Part shown: positions 1-4,258 of the stretch, one piece after another
Layout: the number at the start of each line of letters is the position of its first letter
Position numbering within the stretch: position 1 is the first letter of the stretch
Made by a program: the position numbers and the translations under genes
Origin: Deltaproteobacteria bacterium
Lineage (GTDB): Bacteria > Desulfobacterota > Dissulfuribacteria > Dissulfuribacterales > QOAL01
NCBI GenBank assembly: GCA_027068235.1
Contig: JAMOUE010000417.1
Location: forward strand, 1 to 5,689
Length of the DNA: 5,689 nt
Reading direction: 5' to 3'
The notes under the pieces: generated by a model
What the model was told of the DNA's origin: nothing
What the model saw: only the letters and a program-made list of their open reading frames with translations
The model's database searches: none

Positions 1-318
1 CTTCGGCCCTTGATACTGGGCATCCTGGCCATAAAATGGCTGGCCAGGTGCAGGACATGTTATTTCACTGCCGTTATCATCATAACACTTAGTCTGCCCT
101 GTATCTGGCCAAGTGCTAAACGCTGCGCCTGCATTATTGCCAGCAAGAGCCATATCCATAAAAACACCTGCGCCAAAGACAACAAAAAACGCAACCAAGA
201 GTACTAAAGCCCGAGTAAATATTTGGAGATATCGGGCTTGTAAGCCTTGCGGCTGCGTAAGGGCTGCACGAGGTGCACTACGTGCAGAATTTGATTTAAA
301 AGTATTACTTTTTCTCAT
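1..318 (-). CDS. Secreted or anchored DUF1566-like protein, N-terminal part
   Basis: The first 106 codons of a minus-strand gene that runs off the left edge. The ATG at 318-316 follows a strong ribosome site (AAGGAGG, 334-328) with 9 nt spacing. Residues 1-36 are polar and rich in Ser, Ala, Arg and Gln. Residues 37-58 form one hydrophobic segment ending in ALA-GNN (57-62), which could be a signal-peptidase site or an uncleaved anchor. The exported part opens with WPDTGQTKCYDDNGSE (70-85), then a second Cys (C88) and PFYGQDAQY (94-102). From memory, this T-G-Q-T-x-C-Y ... F-Y-G-Q-D-A-x-Y pattern is the usual lead-in to DUF1566 (Lcl C-terminal) domains in deltaproteobacterial secreted proteins. 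That domain itself would lie outside the window, so the assignment rests on the lead-in alone. C78 and C88 could form a disulfide after export. The molecular function is unknown. The 36-residue stretch before the hydrophobic segment is long for a normal signal peptide. Confidence 0.75.
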   Translation of the reverse strand, partial: MRKSNTFKSNSARSAPRAALTQPQGLQARYLQIFTRALVLLVAFFVVFGAGVFMDMALAGNNAGAAFSTWPDTGQTKCYDDNGSEITCPAPGQPFYGQDAQYQGPK

Positions 319-340
319 ATGAATACCCCTCCTTTTCATT

Positions 341-370
341 CATATATGTATGTATGCATAATCCTGCCAA
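341..370 (-). promoter_or_regulatory. Weak candidate promoter for the DUF1566-like gene
   Basis: On the minus strand TTGGCA (370-365) and TATATG (346-341) are separated by 18 nt, matching sigma-70 boxes at 5/6 and 4/6. Transcription would start near 334, which leaves a very short leader beginning at the ribosome site. The -10 lies in a CATA-rich stretch where chance matches are common. Confidence 0.22.
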
Positions 371-432
371 CTCGACATCGAGATAAGGCGCCAAATGTAC
401 CGACTAGACAATCCACCGCACCTTTACACCAC

Positions 433-561
433 CCTGTCATTGCGAGCGAAGCGAAGCAATCCCACACTATCCTGCACTGCACACACGCATTTGCAACACA
501 CCCCTCTTCTGCCTTGCTGGATGGGATTGCTTCGGCCGCTTTGCGACCTCGCAATGACAGG
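433..561. repeat. Palindromic repeat copy 1, nested inverted arms
   Basis: Outer arms CCTGTCATTGCGAG (433-446) and CTCGCAATGACAGG (548-561) are a perfect 14-bp inverted repeat. Inner arms GAAGCAATCCCA (453-464) and TGGGATTGCTTC (522-533) are a perfect 12-bp inverted repeat. The two stems are separated by short unpaired segments of 6 and 14 nt, and the loop is 57 nt. This is the layout of a small non-coding palindromic element (MITE or REP-like). It has no coding capacity of its own and sits between the DUF1566-like gene and the rest of the cluster. Target-site duplications are not obvious. Confidence 0.88.
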
Positions 562-796
562 ATGGGTACACTAGGTACCAAAGGTAGGAATTGCTTTGGC
601 TTGCCTTCTTTACCTGGCAACAAGAAGAAAGACTCTGGCCCTTTTTGACCTAACAATAACACATGCAAGGTCTGAATAATGAGTATTGGTTGAAAAAACA
701 GAAAGACTTCCCCTCCTCCACCAAATTATAGAAATTAACCATCTATATAGACTGGTTTATACTTGTTTATAAAAAAAAGCAAGATATCTTTTAGAA

Positions 797-898
797 TTAG
801 TACTTCATCCATTTTTTGATGTAATAAAGATTGTGGTGGTCTTGGAAAAAGATGTGGGTGAAAAGGCTGTAGAATTGCCGGATGTGAGAGCACGTCAT
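797..898 (-). pseudogene. Possible C-terminal gene remnant abutting a repeat
   Basis: A 33-codon minus-strand frame whose ATG (898-896) lies in the outer arm of repeat copy 2. Outside the repeat it reads IRQFYSLFTHIFFQDHHNLY and then YIKKWMKY before a TAA. Counting by eye, about two thirds of its codons (19 of 28) end in G or C, in a locally AT-rich stretch, and ATC, TTC, TAC and CAC are favoured. That looks more like real coding sequence than chance. No family is recognised. The likeliest reading is the tail of a gene whose front was replaced when the repeat inserted. A random open frame remains possible, and there is no ribosome site. Confidence 0.25.
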
Positions 899-998
899 TG
901 CGAGGACTCGATAGAGTCCAAAGCAATCTTTTCCGGCCCTCTTCTGCGTCTTCGGGGGAGATTGCTTCGTCGGCGCATATGCGCCTCCTCGCAATGAC
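894..998. repeat. Palindromic repeat copy 2, with side hairpins
   Basis: Outer arms GTCATTGCGAGGA (894-906) and TCCTCGCAATGAC (986-998) pair perfectly over 13 bp. Inner arms AAGCAATCT (921-929) and AGATTGCTT (959-967) pair over 9 bp. Each junction between outer and inner arm holds its own hairpin: GGACTC-GATA-GAGTCC (904-919) on the left and the palindrome GGCGCATATGCGCC (972-985) on the right. A single strand could therefore fold into a cloverleaf. The arms match copy 1, but the side hairpins are unrelated in sequence to anything in that copy. Confidence 0.88.
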
Positions 999-1023
999 AA
1001 GCTTGGCTAGTGCGGGTGCGGGC

Positions 1024-1061
1024 GGGATCGCCATGGGGCCTTCCGGCCCCTCGCGATGACG
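1024..1061. repeat. Right-half copy of the palindromic repeat
   Basis: GGGATCGC (1024-1031) corresponds to the inner arm GGGATTGC. It is followed by the hairpin GGGGCC-TTCC-GGCCCC (1035-1050) and the outer arm TCGCGATGACG (1051-1061). No matching left half lies directly upstream, since copy 2 ends at 998, so this looks like a half-element or a tandem duplication of the right side. Confidence 0.65.
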
Positions 1062-1066
1062 AAAAG

Positions 1067-1097
1067 TTGCTTTGCACTTCCTCACGATGTAATGACC
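1067..1097. repeat. Degenerate right-half copy
   Basis: TTGCTT (1067-1072) followed by CCTCACGATGTAATGACC (1080-1097) resembles a decayed right half (inner arm GATTGCTTC, outer arm CCTCGCAATGAC) with a small insertion. It lies between two clearer copies, which is the main reason to call it. Confidence 0.4.
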
Positions 1098-1110
1098 TGT
1101 TTCCTTCCCA

Positions 1111-1250
1111 CGTCATTGCGAGGAAGCCCTTTTTAGGGCTGACGAAGCAATCCCATACACCCATGCACCTAACCCAGTATATCACCCATAGAGGCCAGAA
1201 GGCCCCTCGCGATGACGGAGAGTTACCTTGCGCCTCCTTGCAATGACAGG
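1111..1250. repeat. Palindromic repeat copy 3, compound
   Basis: The left outer arm CGTCATTGCGAGG (1111-1123) is followed by the hairpin AGCCCT-TTTT-AGGGCT (1125-1140) and the inner arm GACGAAGCAATCCCAT (1141-1156). The right side has the hairpin GGCC-AGAA-GGCC (1193-1204) and the outer arm CCTCGCGATGACG (1205-1217), which pairs with the left arm except for one A-to-G change that would still pair as G-U in RNA. A second right arm, TCCTTGCAATGACAGG (1235-1250), follows. The right inner arm (GGGATTGCTTC) is missing, so the copy looks rearranged. Confidence 0.75.
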
Positions 1251-1371
1251 AGAGCGGAACGCATGTGTCAGCACATTCCTGGATTCTTAATTGTCCATAA
1301 ATGACAAGAAATAGAGGATAGAAAAAATGGAAAACTATCTTTATACGTAACACTAAAAAAGCCATATATAT

Positions 1372-1485
1372 ATGAAAAAGCGCATCATTGGCGCAGAGGC
1401 TGAAAGGCTTATAAAGCAACCTGATTCCTTAAAAAGCTCTTTTAGGCTGTTAAAAAACATAATAGATGAAGAGGAATGGATGTAA
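1372..1485 (+). CDS. Small hypothetical ORF, 37 residues
   Basis: ATG at 1372 to TAA at 1485, encoding a charged, helix-prone peptide: MKKRIIGAEAERLIKQPD in its first half and SFRLLKNIIDEEEWM at its end. The composition looks protein-like, but no ribosome site precedes the ATG (the sequence is an AT run, CATATATAT) and no family is recognised. Its last codons overlap the ATG of a second small ORF in the next frame (ATGGATGTAA). Either the two are translationally coupled small genes, or they are pieces of one gene broken by a frameshift. A slip of one 4-nt GATG unit would join the frames. Confidence 0.3.
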   Translation: MKKRIIGAEAERLIKQPDSLKSSFRLLKNIIDEEEWM

Positions 1486-1610
1486 AGGAAAATATTGAAA
1501 GGCTAATTGTTGGAATATATAAACTTGGCAATCTCCCACGCCTTCGCTTTGTTGAAGGAGATTGCCACGGGGCCTTTTGGCCCCTGGCAAGGAATATCTA
1601 TTTAGACTAA
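1476..1610 (+). pseudogene. Small ORF running into a repeat, 44 residues
   Basis: Begins at the ATG overlapping the end of the 37-residue ORF and reads MDVKENIERLIVGIYKLGN before entering repeat copy 4, which encodes the remainder (about LPRLRFVEGDCHGAFWPLA) up to a TAA at 1608-1610. The first part has the same charged helical character as its neighbour. The second part is simply the translated palindrome. This fits a gene whose 3' end was overwritten by a repeat, giving a chimeric and probably non-functional tail. A GAAGAGG stretch just upstream could serve as a weak ribosome site. It ends convergently with, and overlaps by 4 bp, the histone-fold gene. Confidence 0.25.
1528..1590. repeat. 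Diverged palindromic repeat copy 4
   Basis: GGCAATCTCC (1528-1537) pairs perfectly with GGAGATTGCC (1557-1566). It is followed by the hairpin GGGGCC-TTTT-GGCCCC (1569-1584) and TGGCAAGG. The inner-arm core GCAATC...GATTGC and the GGGGCC side hairpin are shared with the copies upstream, but the outer GTCATTGCGAGG arms are not recognisable. The element begins 17 bp past the stop codon of the histone-fold gene and reaches 79 bp past it. Confidence 0.65.
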
Positions 1611-2056
1611 ATCATCAGGTTCAAAATGGTCTCCACCTTTTCCATCTCCTTGGCAGATATGATTTTATCTTTTGGAGAAAACTCCTTTGATATATTGGCC
1701 ATGACATATATCAACGTTCCAGCAAGATCTGGCAACTTCTTTTCCAGTTCTTCTTCAAGGCCATACTTTAATGGGGGCAATGTAGCCAAATGATCCAATA
1801 TCGGTTGTAGTTCCAGCTCTTCTTCAAGCTCCTTGAACTTTTGCATAGATTCCTTCATTGCCTTAGTAAGAGGAACATCACACATCCAGATTACATCCCT
1901 GCCATTGTAGCGGGCATTTGCCTCTGCAATGACAAGAAGATCATAGAGTTTCTGATCAACAACATCGCTTATCAGCTTTACCTTGCTCTTATCAATACGA
2001 AGACCTGCTGCCTTTTTGTATAACGCCTCTATCTTGTGGGCTCCTGTAACTGACAT
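1607..2056 (-). CDS. DUF1931 histone-fold protein (two histone folds in one chain)
   Basis: 149 residues, recognised as the DUF1931 family, whose Aquifex and Thermus members are known from crystal structures as two fused histone folds. Fold 1 spans about residues 8-76: a short helix (IEALYKKAAG, 9-18), a long helix (about 23-51), a loop with NGRDVI (51-56) resembling the L2 loop of archaeal histones, and a third helix from D60. Fold 2 spans about 84-147: a short helix, a long helix (98-126), the loop SPKDKI (127-132) and a last helix (134-146). The linker EELEEELE lies around 76-82. By count there are 22 Lys+Arg and 25 Asp+Glu, so the protein is slightly acidic, unlike typical DNA-wrapping histones. 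The ATG (2056-2054) follows AAGGAGG (2072-2066) with 9 nt spacing. It is single, divergent from the dehydrogenase and bordered downstream by a repeat. A role in DNA binding is inferred from the fold and is not shown. Confidence 0.85.
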   Translation of the reverse strand: MSVTGAHKIEALYKKAAGLRIDKSKVKLISDVVDQKLYDLLVIAEANARYNGRDVIWMCDVPLTKAMKESMQKFKELEEELELQPILDHLATLPPLKYGLEEELEKKLPDLAGTLIYVMANISKEFSPKDKIISAKEMEKVETILNLMI

Positions 2057-2085
2057 TTCTTCTCTCCTCCTTATTTCACTTGTGG

Positions 2086-2160
2086 CTATCTATCTAATCG
2101 CTTTCGCCTGACTAAATACTCCCTTACCCTTCCGCTGCTGCTGCAGAATCTATCTATCTA
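2086..2160. repeat. Exact 11-bp direct repeat, CTATCTATCTA
   Basis: CTATCTATCTA occurs at 2086-2096 and at 2150-2160, 64 bp apart start to start, in the leader of the histone-fold gene (TAGATAGATAG on its strand). Each is a short run of the tetranucleotide CTAT. They could be paired regulator sites or just slippage-prone simple sequence. Confidence 0.5.
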
Positions 2161-2268
2161 TTTGAGAGCCAATTCCAGTCAGGTGTTAATAAAATCTAAG
2201 TCCTTTCATTTACCATGCAAGGCCATAAAACAACATAAAAAAATTCCCAGCATGAATATCCCACATTT

Positions 2269-2277
2269 TGCTATAAT
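2269..2277 (+). promoter_or_regulatory. Extended -10 promoter for the alcohol dehydrogenase
   Basis: TGCTATAAT is a perfect extended -10 element (TG-N-TATAAT) of the sigma-70 type, which can work without a good -35 box. No clear TTGACA lies 16-18 bp upstream. Transcription would begin near 2284 and give a leader of about 84 nt ending in the gene's ribosome site. It faces away from the histone-fold gene. Confidence 0.5.
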
Positions 2278-2302
2278 GGCTTTTACTGGAAGCGTAAAAA
2301 AG

Positions 2303-2324
2303 ATGACAAATTGATTGCTGTCAT
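2303..2324 (+). promoter_or_regulatory. Inverted repeat in the dehydrogenase leader
   Basis: ATGACA (2303-2308) and TGTCAT (2319-2324) are perfect inverted half-sites with a 10-bp gap. They lie about 20 bp downstream of the predicted start of transcription. This is a plausible position for a repressor operator or a weak leader hairpin, but 6-bp arms are short enough to occur by chance. Confidence 0.28.
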
Positions 2325-2367
2325 TGTTTTCTGAACACGCAGTATATTTTAGGAGGTGAAACTGCTA

Positions 2368-3540
2368 ATGGAATACTTTGAATTTTGTAATCCAACCAAA
2401 ATTGTATTTGGCAAAAGCGCAATTGAGGAGATAACCAAAGAAGTAAAAGGCCTTGGCTCCAAGTGCCTCATTGTAATTGGAAGAAAGAGTGCCAAGAAAA
2501 GTGGCGCCTATGACAAGGTGGTGAGTCAGCTTGAAAAGGCTGGTATCCAGCCGTTCCTACTTGAAGGAGTGCAGTCAAATCCCATACTTTCCAAGGTCCA
2601 TGAAGGAATAGAGATGGTCAAAGAAAATGGCCTATCCTTTGTAGTTGCCCTTGGTGGAGGCAGTGTCATGGACACTGCCAAAGCGGTGGCAGCAGGTGCC
2701 TGCATGGATGAAGACGTGTGGCAGGTCTTTGAGGGAAAACTAGAGATTGAAAAGGCCCTGCCTGTGGTGTGCATTCCCACCCTCGCCGCTTCTGGCTCTG
2801 AAATGAACGGCTTTATGGTCATTACAAATGAAAAGAGTGGTTACAAACTGGCTGCTGGCTCGCCTCTTCTCTATCCCAAGGTCTCATTTCTAGCACCTGA
2901 ACTCACCTTTTCAGTGCCAAGAAACTACACTGCCTATGGAGGTGTGGATGCCATTTGTCACCTTTTGGAACCCTATTTCAACGGGCCATACCCTTACACT
3001 CCAGTACAAGATCAACTGGCTGAAGGGCTCATCCGCACAATAATGGCAGAGACAGAAGAATGTCTCAGTAGCCCAACCGACTATGACCACAGGGCATCTT
3101 TAATGTGGGCAGCCACTCTTGCCCTAAATGGCCTTACCAGGGCTGGAGTGGGAGATCATCCATTTCCGGTTCATCTGATAGAGCATTCAATAAGCGCAAT
3201 CTACCATGTTGCCCATGGAGCAGGTCTGGCAGCGCTTCTTCCTGGCTGGATGAAGTGGAAAGCCTCAAAGGGCCAGCCTCAAAAGGTTGCCCAATTTGGA
3301 CGAAGATGCCTTGGATGCCCAGAAGAAAAGGACTCCCTAGACAGTGCCCTTAAAGCTGCAGAGGCCTTTGGAAAATGGCTTGCCAAGATAGAGTGCCCGA
3401 AAAGTCTTGCGGATTTGGACATCCCTTCTGAGGATCATGAAAAAATAGCGAAAAATGCACTGTTCCAGTCCAAAATCTGGGGAATAGAAGCTGACTACAG
3501 CGTGGAAGTCATTATGGAGATCCTCTCTTTTTGCCAATAA
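2368..3540 (+). CDS. Iron-type alcohol dehydrogenase, YqhD/butanol-dehydrogenase-like
   Basis: 390 residues of the group III metal-dependent alcohol dehydrogenase family, which interconverts aldehydes or ketones and alcohols with NAD(P)(H) in the cytoplasm. The N-terminal Rossmann-like domain has NPTKIVFGK (8-16), the dinucleotide loop GGGSVMDTAKAVA (96-108) and PTLAASGSEMN (137-147). The helical C-terminal domain carries the expected metal ligands D194, H198, H269 and H283, in GGVDAICH and VHLIEHS...HVAHGAG. MWAATLALNGL (246-256) and overall length favour the YqhD/BdhA branch. The loop GRKS (38-41) replaces the GGGS that contacts the cofactor phosphate in YqhD, so NAD versus NADP cannot be called. 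The start is ATG 2368, 9 nt after AGGAGGTG (2351-2358). An in-frame GTG at 2356 lies inside that ribosome site and is rejected. The gene appears single, and its 3' end overlaps tatC on the other strand by 29 bp. The physiological substrate is unknown. Confidence 0.93.
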   Translation: MEYFEFCNPTKIVFGKSAIEEITKEVKGLGSKCLIVIGRKSAKKSGAYDKVVSQLEKAGIQPFLLEGVQSNPILSKVHEGIEMVKENGLSFVVALGGGSVMDTAKAVAAGACMDEDVWQVFEGKLEIEKALPVVCIPTLAASGSEMNGFMVITNEKSGYKLAAGSPLLYPKVSFLAPELTFSVPRNYTAYGGVDAICHLLEPYFNGPYPYTPVQDQLAEGLIRTIMAETEECLSSPTDYDHRASLMWAATLALNGLTRAGVGDHPFPVHLIEHSISAIYHVAHGAGLAALLPGWMKWKASKGQPQKVAQFGRRCLGCPEEKDSLDSALKAAEAFGKWLAKIECPKSLADLDIPSEDHEKIAKNALFQSKIWGIEADYSVEVIMEILSFCQ

Positions 3541-4258
3541 GCGCAACTAGAAAGATACTTATCTCATAAAGCACAAGCAAAGGAGCGGCTAGCAAACACT
3601 GATTCACCACATCTGGAGTAGGAGTTAGGATCGCTGCCAGAATAAAGATTATAAGCAAGGCATACTTGCGGTTCTTTCTAAGCATCGTGGCATCTATCAC
3701 GCCAATAAGCGCCATAAATACCATGAAGATTGGAAGCTCAAAGGCCGCTCCGAATCCAAGCAGAAGCTTTATTGTGAGACTAAAGTATTCACTGACGCTT
3801 GGAAGAAGCTTCAGGTCCTGACCTGCGTAACTTGCCAGAAAATTGAACGCTGCAGGAAAAACTACAATATAACCAAACAGCGCCCCTCCTATGAAAAATA
3901 TGCTCGAAAACAGGACAAATGGCAGTGCCCACTTCTTTTCATGTGGATATAGTCCTGGAGCCACAAATGCCCATATTTCATACAAGATGAAGGGGCTGGC
4001 AATAAAGATTCCACAGGTTAACGCCAGTTTAAGATAAGTAAAAAAGGCCTCAGGATAAGAGGTGAAGATGAGGCTTGTGCCTGGAGGCACAACCTCTTCC
4101 AATGGTTTGGACAGCAGAGCAAAGATAGGCTCAATAAAGGCATAACACACACAAAAACCAATAACTATGGCGATTATGGAACGAATGAGCCTGGTTCTAA
4201 GCTCTGCCAGGTGCTCGGTTAATGTAAGTTCCTTTTGAGTGTCATCTGCCAAAGTCAT
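3512..4258 (-). CDS. tatC: Sec-independent protein translocase subunit TatC
   Basis: 248 residues, a normal length for TatC, the multi-spanning inner-membrane subunit that recognises twin-arginine signal peptides of folded proteins. Family hallmarks are visible: HLAELRTRL (16-24) before the first membrane helix, the first cytoplasmic loop SPFILYEIWAFVAPGLYPHE (88-107) with the signal-binding glutamate E107 (E. coli E103), VVFPAAFNFL (132-141), the buried glutamate in FGAAFELPI (E174, E. coli E170), and LTPTPDVVNQ (211-220). About six hydrophobic segments can be seen (near 25-44, 74-96, 112-134, 158-182, 200-215, 220-241). The C-terminus is short and basic. The ATG lies 17 bp inside the end of the Xaa-Pro peptidase gene and lacks a good ribosome site, so translation is probably coupled to that gene. 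tatA and tatB are not in the window. The stop falls inside the convergent dehydrogenase gene. Confidence 0.96.
   Translation of the reverse strand: MTLADDTQKELTLTEHLAELRTRLIRSIIAIVIGFCVCYAFIEPIFALLSKPLEEVVPPGTSLIFTSYPEAFFTYLKLALTCGIFIASPFILYEIWAFVAPGLYPHEKKWALPFVLFSSIFFIGGALFGYIVVFPAAFNFLASYAGQDLKLLPSVSEYFSLTIKLLLGFGAAFELPIFMVFMALIGVIDATMLRKNRKYALLIIFILAAILTPTPDVVNQCLLAAPLLVLYEISIFLVALIGKKRGSP

Larger units (their letters stand above)
319..1606. other. Gene-poor stretch with a cluster of palindromic repeats
   Basis: About 1.3 kb without a convincing full-length gene. Long open frames exist on both strands, but they read through the inverted repeats and translate them into low-complexity text such as CHCEEA or SLRGG, so they are not accepted as genes. 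What is supportable: one complete palindromic element (433-561), a second with side hairpins (894-998), partial copies (1024-1250), a diverged copy (1528-1590) and three short coding-looking scraps. Between 562 and 796 nothing beyond small direct and inverted repeats is seen, for example GGTAC at 565-569 and again at 575-579. No transposase gene is present. Confidence 0.7.
2057..2367. other. Divergent intergenic control region
   Basis: 311 bp between the histone-fold gene (leftward) and the dehydrogenase (rightward). It holds the ribosome site of each gene, an extended -10 box facing right, an exact 11-bp direct repeat CTATCTATCTA (2086-2096 and 2150-2160), a 7-bp inverted pair CCTGACT/AGTCAGG (2107-2113 and 2177-2183) and an inverted pair in the dehydrogenase leader. 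No good sigma-70 promoter for the histone-fold gene was found by eye, and no RNA gene was recognised. Confidence 0.6.

Noticed and set aside
10..322. Plus-strand open frames at 10-207 and 113-322
   Set aside because: Both lie opposite the DUF1566-like gene, which has a strong ribosome site, an export segment and a recognisable signature.
433..1250. CRISPR array
   Set aside because: The repeated units are inverted pairs with irregular spacing and different internal hairpins, without uniform direct repeats or spacers, and no cas gene is nearby.
1291..1307. TTGTC/GACAA hairpin
   Set aside because: Five-bp arms with a 7-nt loop in AT-rich DNA are expected by chance, and nothing nearby gives the hairpin a role.
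319..1419. Long open frames on both strands across the repeat cluster (for example 319-648 plus, 336-668 minus, 735-1085 minus, 895-1419 minus, 1010-1246 plus)
   Set aside because: They read through inverted repeats, have low-complexity repeat-derived translations, lack ribosome sites and overlap one another. The open frames follow from the repeat sequence.
1569..1584. Rho-independent terminator for the histone-fold gene
   Set aside because: The GGGGCC/GGCCCC stem is not followed by a U-run in either direction and is shared with other repeat copies, so it is treated as part of the repeat.
1841..2023. 60-codon plus-strand frame inside the histone-fold gene
   Set aside because: Antisense shadow of a well-supported gene.
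2356..2367. GTG start at 2356 for the alcohol dehydrogenase
   Set aside because: The GTG is the last part of the ribosome site AGGAGGTG. The ATG at 2368 has ideal spacing and gives the family's usual N-terminus.
3541..3600. Terminator after the alcohol dehydrogenase
   Set aside because: This stretch is tatC coding sequence on the other strand, and no GC-rich stem followed by a T-run is seen.
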